64,000 nucleotides of DNA from DASTCZ01 sp963704455 (GTDB lineage: Bacteria > Acidobacteriota > Terriglobia > Acidiferrales > UBA7541). The DNA is taken from positions 1,984,001 to 2,048,000 of the forward strand of contig OY969905.1 in NCBI GenBank assembly GCA_963704455.1, written 5' to 3'. Under the pieces are notes generated by a model. That model was not told where the DNA came from, made no database searches, and saw nothing but the letters and a program-made list of their open reading frames with translations. Every line of letters starts with the position of its first letter. The first letter of the stretch is position 1. Below, in pieces: positions 53,278 through 61,635 of the stretch. The position numbers and the translations under genes are program-made.

Positions 53278-55626
53278 TCATTCGAATCTCAAGGCGACCA
53301 TCGGATTTACGTGAGCCGCGCGCCGTGCGGGAATGAAGCTCGCCGCCAACCCCGTGATTAGAATCGTTGCCGAGCATACGATTGCCGTCAGAGGATCGGA
53401 GGGCGCGACGACAAGCTCATGCGCAAGGAGGTGCCCCGCGCCTACTCCGACCAACCACCCAGTGCCAAGGCCAACAGCCATCAAGATGGACGCTTCCTTC
53501 AGAACAAGCTTGAATAACCCGGTCGGCGTGGCGCCAAGTGCCATGCGAATTCCCATTTCGCGCGTCCGGCGGGTGAGGGAGTAACTCATAACGCCATACA
53601 CGCCGATGCATGCCAGAGCAAGAGCGAGAATTGCAAACGAGGCCATTAATTGGACCACGAGATCCGATCCCGCGAACTCTTCTTTGATAGATTGAGCTAC
53701 CGTCTTGCAATCATCCATTGGCTGATCGGGGTTCCACGCCACAACAGCTCGCTTTAATGCTGGAATCACAGCGGGCCCGCCCTCGGCCCGCACCACAACA
53801 TGCGACGTGGTATCGGCCTTTGAAAGTGGAAAATAGACGGTCGGAAGCGAGTCACCCGAACGGGCGTCGGTCAGCCAATCCGGCACGACGGCAGTGACCG
53901 AGACCCAAGGATTATCGCCAAGCCGAACCTGGAGTCCCACTGCGTCGCTGCCGTAGCGGCGGGCAAATGCTTCCGAGACGACCGCACCCCCCAGACGGTT
54001 GGGAGCAAGCTCTCCTTGAATTGTGGGGAGCCGCAATACATCGAAGAAACCGCGATCTACACTCAATTGGACTGCGGACGCTTCGACACTAACCCCCTCG
54101 TGCCTCACCGAAAGCGGATGAAGGGAACCGCGGGAAGCACCCAAAGGGAAGTCGGAAGTGAATCCCACGGCCTCGACGCCGGCTGCAGAACTTAGCTCGG
54201 CTATCAACCGATCTAATTTCGAGTCAGGTGGAGTGGGTGTGATGGTGAATGTGATTACCTTGCTTGTATCAATTCTCGGGGGCGCAATCCGCTCAATGGA
54301 GGACATTGTACGCACCGCCGATGTGGTCACTATCAGCAAGGTCATCGACATCGCAATTTCAAGTACGACCAAGGGTAGACGCTTGAGGTTAACTTGAGCG
54401 CCGGTTGTCGTCGAAGTCTGCCGAAGCGCATCGTTCAAGGTGCTCTTCGTCACGCGCATCGCAGGAATCAAACCAAACAACAAGGGAATAAATAGCGCCG
54501 CCAACATGCCGAATGCGAGCGCATGTCCGTTCAGACCGAGGGTTGCGGCTAAATGCGGCTGCACGGATTCAAAAGCGCGTCGCAACACGGCAACGCCGCC
54601 GTACGCGGCCAAAATCCCTACAAGACCGCCTGCTATGGCAATCAGCAAGTATTCGGAAAGTAGTTGCCGCACAATTCTGCCGCGCCTTGCCCCCAGTGCC
54701 GCGCGCGTCGCAAACTCGGTTTGGCGAGCGAACCCGCGCGCCAGGAGCAAGGTCGTAATGTTTGCGCACCCAATCAAAAGTACAAGGATCGATGGACCGA
54801 TGCCGAATGCGAGGCTCAGCCCCGTTCTCTTGTTCATCTCACTTTCGTAGGTGACGGCGCGCATTCCCATGCCCCGGTTCGCCGAGGGGAATTGAAGACT
54901 CAACGCGCGTCCCAGAACTGCCATTTCCGCGTTCGCCTGTTCGCCGGTAACGCCTTTCTTCATGCGCCCAACGACCATGACGGTCCCCTCACTTCGGCTC
55001 GCAGAGGGGTCGAGGGTGAGCGGCATCCATACTTCATTTCCCTGACTTTGAAACCAGAAGCTTTCCGGCATCACGCCAATCACGGTGTAGGTATCGTCAT
55101 TGAAGCGGATTCTCTGGCCGAGTACGTCTGGTCTTGCGCCGAAATTCGTGCGCCACATCGCCTCACCGATCACGGCAACGCGCGGCGCGCCCGGCTGTTC
55201 CTCACCTTGATTAAACACGCGTCCAAGTTTTGGGATTGCGCCCAGCATGTGAAAGTAATTCGCGGAGACCATTAACGCCGCCACTCGGTGCGGCTCCCCC
55301 GTTACCCTTAATACTTTGTCCGTGCGTGCAAGCGCTGCCACTTCCTCGAATCCTGTGTTGCGGCTTCTTAAGTCGAGGAAATTAGGGATGGAAAAAAGAC
55401 CGCGATCCGTTCCCGTCTGATCATTGACGGCCCACACGTTGGCGATTCGGTCTAAATCACGCACGGGAGGGCGATTCAGAATCGGACCCTCGAAGAGGCT
55501 AAACATCGTCGTGGCGCAGCCGATCCCCAGCGCGAGAGTCAGTACACACGCGGCACTGAAACCGCGCGCCTTCAGCAGCATGCGGAATCCGAATCGTAAG
55601 TCTTGAAGTAGGGAGTCCATATTCAT
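53278..55626 (-). CDS. ADOP/MacB-type permease without N-terminal MPDW domain
   Basis: A 782-residue permease from the ATG at 55626; a GTG frame to 55653 has no support. It begins MNMDSLLQDLRFGFRMLLKA and so lacks the cytoplasmic helical extension of the three array members. TM1 ACVLTLALGIGCATTMFSLF, a periplasmic domain, an FtsX block (GPSILVLLIGCANITTLLLA), a second periplasmic region, C-terminal CIGVYGVMSYSLTRRTREMG and the tail HVNPMVALRFE. It lies on the opposite strand between VWA copy 2 and the 3' remnant of a third VWA gene. No ATPase gene adjoins. Confidence 0.9.
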   Translation of the reverse strand: MNMDSLLQDLRFGFRMLLKARGFSAACVLTLALGIGCATTMFSLFEGPILNRPPVRDLDRIANVWAVNDQTGTDRGLFSIPNFLDLRSRNTGFEEVAALARTDKVLRVTGEPHRVAALMVSANYFHMLGAIPKLGRVFNQGEEQPGAPRVAVIGEAMWRTNFGARPDVLGQRIRFNDDTYTVIGVMPESFWFQSQGNEVWMPLTLDPSASRSEGTVMVVGRMKKGVTGEQANAEMAVLGRALSLQFPSANRGMGMRAVTYESEMNKRTGLSLAFGIGPSILVLLIGCANITTLLLARGFARQTEFATRAALGARRGRIVRQLLSEYLLIAIAGGLVGILAAYGGVAVLRRAFESVQPHLAATLGLNGHALAFGMLAALFIPLLFGLIPAMRVTKSTLNDALRQTSTTTGAQVNLKRLPLVVLEIAMSMTLLIVTTSAVRTMSSIERIAPPRIDTSKVITFTITPTPPDSKLDRLIAELSSAAGVEAVGFTSDFPLGASRGSLHPLSVRHEGVSVEASAVQLSVDRGFFDVLRLPTIQGELAPNRLGGAVVSEAFARRYGSDAVGLQVRLGDNPWVSVTAVVPDWLTDARSGDSLPTVYFPLSKADTTSHVVVRAEGGPAVIPALKRAVVAWNPDQPMDDCKTVAQSIKEEFAGSDLVVQLMASFAILALALACIGVYGVMSYSLTRRTREMGIRMALGATPTGLFKLVLKEASILMAVGLGTGWLVGVGAGHLLAHELVVAPSDPLTAIVCSATILITGLAASFIPARRAAHVNPMVALRFE

Positions 55627-56125
55627 CGATTGCGCGGATTGGCTAGAATCCACATGCAGGGTACTCCGCTTTAGAACAGCTTACCAAGCGACCTTCACCG
55701 TTGGGGGCAGAACGTGTTGCATTGTGATGGGTAAGACAAACCATCTGCCAAGTCAAATCATCAAAGACAAACCAATGTAAGTGCGCGTGTTCGTGCGAGA
55801 CACGAAGAGCAACGCGATTGGATCCGTGTCGCTGCCGGTGAACTTGGTTTTCAAGCCGAAGACGAACTGAACGATTGCCTTGCTTTTGCTGATCCTGATT
55901 CCAAGCTAAGAAAAAAATAGCAGTGGGCCGCTCTCCTGGGCCTGCGACTTCGGCCAAATGGATTGCCGCCGAGGGCGCCGTCGCTCGGGAAGAATCGCCA
56001 GAGATGTCCACGAATCAGGTTTGCGGGATGTCCATCCACTTGGGTACGAGAGAGCCATCGCAACTCCCCGTGCGCTTATATGGTATTGATACAACGAAAA
56101 GATTGTGAATCTTTTGCGCGAAGGA
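55627..56125. other. Spacer between two ADOP genes, holding a VWA gene remnant
   Basis: About 500 bp with no intact gene. Only 55781-55870 is recognisable, as the 3' end of a VWA gene. I saw no terminator, RNA gene or insertion-sequence end in the rest. Confidence 0.6.
55781..55870 (+). pseudogene. 3' remnant of a third VWFA-related gene
   Basis: Ninety bases encode the last 29 residues and stop of the VWA proteins (VRVFVRDTKSNAIGSVSLPV, then NLVFKPKTN and TGA), with 87 of 90 bases identical to copy 2. Homology begins abruptly at base 55781, so this is a truncated copy left after recombination or insertion, not an expressed gene. Confidence 0.85.
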
Positions 56126-58555
56126 TTATTCGTATTTCAATGCGACCACGGGGTCGACGCGGGTGGCTCGGAGCGCGGGGATATACGACGCAGCCAGCGC
56201 GATAATCGTCAAGAGAACCGCGACACTGACGAATGTGACCAAATCTGTTGCGCTAACACCAAATAGCAGGCTGGCCATCAGACGCGTCAACGCAAACGTG
56301 GCTGCGAGGCCGATGGCCACGCCGAGCATCGTTATCTTCGCGCCTTGCCCCAGAATGAGGCGAAGCACATCTTTCCGCTGCGCGCCAAGCGTCATCCTGA
56401 TTCCCACTTCATGTGTGCGCCGCTTGGTGCCATAGGCGATCACGGAATAAATTCCCGCCGCGGCGAGCACGAGCGCGATGATGCCAAAGGCCCCCACAAA
56501 AGTTCCCGCCATCCGCTGGACGAACGAGGAAACTCCGATTCGCGCAGTCATCAGGGAGACGTCGAAGACGGGCAGGTCAGCATTTAATTTGTGAACGGCT
56601 TGCGCAATTGCGCCGGATGACGAGAGAGGATCGGTTGCCGTGCGGACGTGAAGAATCACGGCGGAGGAATAGAACTGGTAGAGGGGGAGATAGAGGAACG
56701 GCTGCGGCCGCTCGTTCAGATCGTAGTAACGCGTGGTGCGCGCCTCACCGATGATGATGGCCCATTTTTCTTCAACGCGAATGCGCTTGCCAATGGGGTT
56801 CTGGTTGGGCCAATACTTGCCGGCCAAAGCGTCGTTGATGATTACCACGGCCTGTGAGTCCGACGAGTCGTGCGGTGTAAAGTCGCGGCCAGTGAGGAGC
56901 GGAATTCCCACCGTCGCAAGGTAGCCCGGACTTACGCGTGCAACTCCAGCACTGACGGCCTCGTGAGGGCCGGCCACATAGCCCTCGGGGGTGAAACTGT
57001 CGGAGTTCGAGACAAATCCAAGCGGCACCCAATCCGCAAGCCCGGCCGAAAGAACTCCGGGAACTGCCTCAATATTATCGAGAACTTGCCGATGGAATCT
57101 CACGCCATCCGCTTGTTTGTATCCGTTGGGAAAGAGGTCGTACGACGCCAGCAAGACATTTCGCGGATTGAAGCCGGGATCGAAGTTCTGCGTGGCATGG
57201 AAGCTACGGATAAACAGTCCTGCTGACACAAGCAAGGTCAAGGAGAGTGCAATCTGAGCGACCGCCAGACTGGTGGAGAGCCGCGCCTTGCTCCGCCCGC
57301 CAGCCAGGGCGCCGGATTCGTCCTTGAGCGCGCTTGCGGGATTCATGCCGGATGCCCGCAGGGCAGGCAGTATGCCGAAAAGCATCCCGCTGGCGAGCGT
57401 GACGGTAAATGTAGCGAGAAGAACTCGATGATCGACGGCCACAGAAATCCAGATAGGGAAATCTGTCATGGGCGCGAAATCCATGAAGTGGCTGGAGGTC
57501 CACATGGTTATGGGCAGCGCGATTCCGCCCGCGGCGAACGAGAGCAGCATGTTTTCCACGAAAAGTTGCCGGATCAACCGGAAGCGCCCAGCGCCCAGAG
57601 AGAGCCGAATGCACATCTCCTTCCGCCGAGAAAGGCCTCGCAGCAACAGGAGGTTTGCAACGTTGGAGCACGCGAGCAGGAGCACGACACCCGCAACGCC
57701 CATCAGGATCGGCAAGAGCGTGGAGAAAAAAGCATTCGCGCCATTCGGCGCGCGCCAAAGCGGATAGAGCGTGACCTGGTTTACGCCCCGGTGCGAATCG
57801 GGGAACTGTGACGCAATCTGCTGCAGAATGCCTGTCGATTCTGTCTGCGCTTGTTCGCGGCCCAACCCCGGATTCAATCGGCCCAACACATTCAACCAAT
57901 CGGTGCCGCGCATGTCCAGTAAATCCTTGCCGCCTTCCGCGAGTTCTCTAGCGGCCGTCAACGGCACCCAGAGATCAAAGCGAAGACCGCTCGTGCTGCC
58001 CTGAAATTCGGGCGTGGCGACGCCGACAATCGTAAAAGGGCGAGTGTTGAGGTGAATGATCCGTCCCACGATAGCTGTATCGGCCCCAAATCTGCGCTGC
58101 CAGAGGAGGTCACTGATGACCGCGACCGGCGCGCCGTTCGGGGATTTGTCTTCCCCCGTGAGGAAGCCGCGTCCAAAAGCGGGCTTCACGCCAAGGACGT
58201 CGAAGTAGTTGGCTGTGACCATCGTGGCCCAGACCCGCTCGGGCTTGCCGTCTCCCGTCAGACTCGCCGGCGCGAAGGCAAATGCGGTAAGGCCGGCAAA
58301 ACTTTTTGTGCGGTCGTGCAGGTCCAGAAAATCAGGATAGGAAAATGAGCCTGCGCGGCCGTTTTCGACCGCGACAATTTCACTTGGCCGAGAAACCCCG
58401 GGAATAGGAGTGAGCAACGTTGCATTGATCCAACTGAAGATTGTGGTGTTCGCGGCAATGCCGAGGGCGAGAGTGAGGACCACTACAACTGTGAACGCCT
58501 TGTTCCTCGCCAGCATCCGCAGGGCAAAACGCAAGTCCTGAAGCGGAATTCGCAT
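56126..58555 (-). CDS. ADOP/MacB-type permease without N-terminal MPDW domain
   Basis: An 809-residue permease from the ATG at 58555 (MRIPLQDLRFALRMLARNKA); the longer frame starts at TTG. TM1 FTVVVVLTLALGIAANTTIF, a periplasmic MacB-type domain, a first FtsX block (GVVLLLACSNVANLLLLRGL), the C-terminal AAAGIYSVIAYGTKRRTHEV block and the tail TRVDPVVALKYE. Motifs are intact throughout. As with the other members, no ATPase or adaptor gene is nearby. Confidence 0.9.
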   Translation of the reverse strand: MRIPLQDLRFALRMLARNKAFTVVVVLTLALGIAANTTIFSWINATLLTPIPGVSRPSEIVAVENGRAGSFSYPDFLDLHDRTKSFAGLTAFAFAPASLTGDGKPERVWATMVTANYFDVLGVKPAFGRGFLTGEDKSPNGAPVAVISDLLWQRRFGADTAIVGRIIHLNTRPFTIVGVATPEFQGSTSGLRFDLWVPLTAARELAEGGKDLLDMRGTDWLNVLGRLNPGLGREQAQTESTGILQQIASQFPDSHRGVNQVTLYPLWRAPNGANAFFSTLLPILMGVAGVVLLLACSNVANLLLLRGLSRRKEMCIRLSLGAGRFRLIRQLFVENMLLSFAAGGIALPITMWTSSHFMDFAPMTDFPIWISVAVDHRVLLATFTVTLASGMLFGILPALRASGMNPASALKDESGALAGGRSKARLSTSLAVAQIALSLTLLVSAGLFIRSFHATQNFDPGFNPRNVLLASYDLFPNGYKQADGVRFHRQVLDNIEAVPGVLSAGLADWVPLGFVSNSDSFTPEGYVAGPHEAVSAGVARVSPGYLATVGIPLLTGRDFTPHDSSDSQAVVIINDALAGKYWPNQNPIGKRIRVEEKWAIIIGEARTTRYYDLNERPQPFLYLPLYQFYSSAVILHVRTATDPLSSSGAIAQAVHKLNADLPVFDVSLMTARIGVSSFVQRMAGTFVGAFGIIALVLAAAGIYSVIAYGTKRRTHEVGIRMTLGAQRKDVLRLILGQGAKITMLGVAIGLAATFALTRLMASLLFGVSATDLVTFVSVAVLLTIIALAASYIPALRATRVDPVVALKYE

Positions 58556-58673
58556 CTTATGTTTTAGTTGGCTCTCGCGCACCCTCAAGTTCCGTGACCA
58601 AGGTCACAGGTTGATGTGACGTACCCTCGTGGACAAAATAGCGCCTCTCGCAGACTAACCGACTACTAAGAAG

Positions 58674-59093
58674 TTAGTCGCTTGCGACGCGCAGGGGTTC
58701 GCGGGCGGCGGCGAGATCGCGGCGCACCGGCGCCAGCAGAGTCGCTACGATTGGGCTATCGGGAGCGAGGAAGATTTCGGAGGCCTTCCGCGGAAATTCT
58801 GCCCGGCGGTCGAGTTTAAGCGAGTCTTCGTCGAGAAGTTCGGCCGCGAAATTCGGGTCGTCGGAGCGGTCCACTCCCCAGAACCACAACCGCTCTTCAT
58901 TCTCCTGCAGGAAGCGCAGCGATTGTTCGAGCTTCCTGAGGGAGTGATCCCGTGAGGCCGCCAGAAAATAAACGGAAAGCTCCCAGCCGCGCCGCGCAAA
59001 CCGCGCGCGTATCCTTACGCAGTATTTCCCCGTCTGGTTTTTTTCCATGCTGCAGCGGTAATGATTCATGCGGCCATTCGTTTTCGCTGCCAT
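58674..59093 (-). CDS. Small protein of unknown function
   Basis: A 139-residue soluble basic protein (RIRARFARRGWELSVYFLAA; LRFLQENEERLWFWGVDRSD; ending LLAPVRRDLAAAREPLRVAS). Coding composition is fair, no signal peptide or membrane segment. The family is not recognised. The neighbouring unit upstream is the PPIase gene, 307 bp away. Confidence 0.55.
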   Translation of the reverse strand: MAAKTNGRMNHYRCSMEKNQTGKYCVRIRARFARRGWELSVYFLAASRDHSLRKLEQSLRFLQENEERLWFWGVDRSDDPNFAAELLDEDSLKLDRRAEFPRKASEIFLAPDSPIVATLLAPVRRDLAAAREPLRVASD

Positions 59094-59400
59094 CTCGCAC
59101 CTCCCAGGACCTTTGCGCCTGTGCCAATCCTGTGCAAATGAAGTTCCTGCTGCTTACGTGTTAAGGCTCTTCGCGATGCTCCAAGCCGCTTCGCGGAGTC
59201 AGCGGGCCTGCGCAAGTCAATTTTTTCAAGACGCCTAGTTTTCTGAGCCGGACTGGGAAGGCTATAGCTACCTCTAAAGCGCCCTTCTGGCGAAAGGACA
59301 TTTGCTGCGGACACAAAATAGTTTATCGCAAAGCGGGGAGAAGGACAACCGCGAAGATGTTGGCGTTAAGTCCTTATACATCAACGACTTAGACGGTGGT
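59094..59400. other. Intergenic region with a possible minus-strand promoter
   Basis: No gene on either strand. On the minus strand TTGTCC (59343-59348) and TAAACT (59320-59325) are 17 bp apart, each 4 of 6 to consensus; transcription would begin near 59313, leaving a 220-nt leader before the small gene at 59093. No terminator is seen. Confidence 0.35.
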
Positions 59401-61362
59401 TTAGGTCGTCCCGACAAACTTGCTGAGCGCGTCTTTGTTGAAGTTCAGCTTGCCTTCGGACCTGAATTGGTCTTCGAGAGCAAAGCGGAAGCTGTCAAAT
59501 GCCAATTGGCGCTTGGAAGACAAAAGCGCGTCTTCGATGTCCTTCTTTTGCTTCTCGAAATCGGCGGGGTTAGCGGCCTGATGGTCGGCAATGCGGTAGA
59601 CAAGCCAGTCATTTCCTAGATAAACCGGGTCGCCCGTTTTGCCAGCCGGAATGCTGAAGGCAGCCACGAACTGCTGGGCTGTGCCCGCGTTCGGGATTGA
59701 GCCTTCGCGCGAGATCAGGTCGCTGGTTTTAATTTCAATGTTGAGCGCCTTCGCGGCCTTGGCAAAGTCCTCGCCGCCCTGCGCGCGCTTGGCAAGCTCG
59801 GCGGCGCGCTGCTTCGCCATGTCCACAGCTTTTTCGTGGCGGAAATCGCCGGTGACTTTGGCGCGGACTTCGTCGAGCGTGCCCTGATGCGCGGGAATGA
59901 TGCTCTTGATGGAGATCACAGCATGGCCGCGGTCGGAGGGAATGGGCTGGCTGACTTCGCCGATCCGCAAAGTAAACATGGCGGAGCGCAATTCCGGCGA
60001 AGCGCCGAGTTCGGGAGTGGAATCCGTGCTGGTGATCGGCTTGGTTTCGCCAACCGTCAATCCAAATTGTTTCGCGATGTCATCGAGCGATGGATGAGCG
60101 GTGCGGCGGATGAGGTCGCTGATCTTTTGGACTTCATCATCGGCGAGCGCCCGCGCCTTTTGCGTGCCCAGAACATCCAGGATGGAAGGCAGCACCTCAG
60201 CCAGCGTTTTGGTGTGCGCCACTTCCCGGTCGGTCACCTTGATGATGTAAAAGCCGAGTTGCGTCTGTATCACGTCGGAAACAGATCCCTTGGGCAAGCT
60301 GAATGCGGCGCGCTCGATTTCCGGCATTGTCTGGTGGCGGACGATCCAGCCTAAGTCGCCGCCCTTGTCCTTCGTCGCAGTGTCTTCCGAGTATTTCTTG
60401 GCCAGCTCGTCGAATTTCGCGCCGGGCTTCTTCACTTCTTTCAACACGTCTTCGGCCTTCTTGCGGATCTCCGCGATTTCCGCGTCGCCTTTGCCCATGG
60501 TCTTGAACTGTATTTGGGAAATTTGCGCGCGGTCCTCGACTTGGTAGGAATTCAAATGCTCGTTGTAATAGGCCTGAATCTCGGCGTCCGGCACGGTTGA
60601 CTTGGCCTGCAAGTCGGAGGGATCAACCAAAATGTAGCGCGCCACGCGCTGTTCGGTGACTTGATACCTCGCCTTATTTTTCTCGAAATAGGCGGCGAGG
60701 TCTCCGTCAGAAACTTGCACCAGCGATTCCAGGGAATCCGGATGGAGCACGGCGTAATCCATCTTGATCTTTTCATTTTTTCGGAGGAATTCCGCCTGAA
60801 CCTCGGCAGGTGAAACCGAAACGGTGGAAGTCACCAGTTCCTGAACTTTTTGTTCCAGCAAGCTCTGACGGACTTGTTCCTCAAATTGTTCGATGGACAT
60901 CCCCGGAGCGTTCACCGCCAGTTGAGCAGTGTAAAGATTCTTGTCCAGTTTGCCGTTCACCATGATGCCCGGCAGATACATCTGAACCCGGTCCGCCAGT
61001 TCGGAATCTGAAACAGAAATGCCCAGACGCTTTGCCTCAACCTCCAGCATCCTTTCCAGAACAAGCGAATCGATAATTTGCCGGGCGTAATACGCCATGA
61101 GCTGTGGCGCCATCTGCCCGCCATTTGGCAGGCGCGTCAATTGCGTGCGAACTTCGTCCACACTGATGGGCTGGCCGGCCACGTTGGCCACCACCTCGGA
61201 ATTATTCATATCCGTGCTGTTCATGCCGGGGACGAGATACAGCAGCATGCCGATGCAGATGACTCCAATAATTACGCCGAGTAAGATGCGAACGCCTAGC
61301 TTTTTATTGTCCAACTGGTTGACCTCTCTGGCAGTTCTCCGCCCCTGAACCGAAACAATCAT
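59401..61362 (-). CDS. Membrane-anchored parvulin-type PPIase (SurA/PpiD-like)
   Basis: Folding helper for exported proteins, 653 aa from the ATG at 61362 (the frame extends to 61410). One N-terminal transmembrane anchor (VRILLGVIIGVICIGMLLYL) is followed by a SurA N-terminal chaperone region with VANVAGQPISVDEVRTQLTR and YARQIIDSLVLERMLEVEAK. A parvulin domain follows (RAQISQIQFKTMGKG; KFDELAKKYSEDTATKDKGG; LGWIVRHQTMPEIERAAFSL). A further helical chaperone domain reaches the C-terminus. The layout is that of PpiD, with the active domain facing the periplasm. Close relatives are the PrsA/SurA group, which lack this anchor or have a lipid anchor. Confidence 0.9.
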   Translation of the reverse strand: MIVSVQGRRTAREVNQLDNKKLGVRILLGVIIGVICIGMLLYLVPGMNSTDMNNSEVVANVAGQPISVDEVRTQLTRLPNGGQMAPQLMAYYARQIIDSLVLERMLEVEAKRLGISVSDSELADRVQMYLPGIMVNGKLDKNLYTAQLAVNAPGMSIEQFEEQVRQSLLEQKVQELVTSTVSVSPAEVQAEFLRKNEKIKMDYAVLHPDSLESLVQVSDGDLAAYFEKNKARYQVTEQRVARYILVDPSDLQAKSTVPDAEIQAYYNEHLNSYQVEDRAQISQIQFKTMGKGDAEIAEIRKKAEDVLKEVKKPGAKFDELAKKYSEDTATKDKGGDLGWIVRHQTMPEIERAAFSLPKGSVSDVIQTQLGFYIIKVTDREVAHTKTLAEVLPSILDVLGTQKARALADDEVQKISDLIRRTAHPSLDDIAKQFGLTVGETKPITSTDSTPELGASPELRSAMFTLRIGEVSQPIPSDRGHAVISIKSIIPAHQGTLDEVRAKVTGDFRHEKAVDMAKQRAAELAKRAQGGEDFAKAAKALNIEIKTSDLISREGSIPNAGTAQQFVAAFSIPAGKTGDPVYLGNDWLVYRIADHQAANPADFEKQKKDIEDALLSSKRQLAFDSFRFALEDQFRSEGKLNFNKDALSKFVGTT

Positions 61363-61635
61363 TATATGAGAGGGCTCGCCGCGGCTCAACTCCAATCGGC
61401 CCGACACCAATCGGCCCTGGGTGCTAGAGCAATTTGTAAGGCGATTATTTGATCTCTTCCAGGTTGCCGACCAACCGCCAGGATCAAGGAAGTATTGACT
61501 TCAGAACGCCTCGATGAGCGAAATGATCTGTCGGGAACAAATGGTTTCAAGGGACGCGGAAAGAGAATTTCGGTAACGGGGTGCGGCTTTCTTCTTGCGA
61601 ATCGAACTAACTATTGGGGTCAGTGCCGCGCCAAT

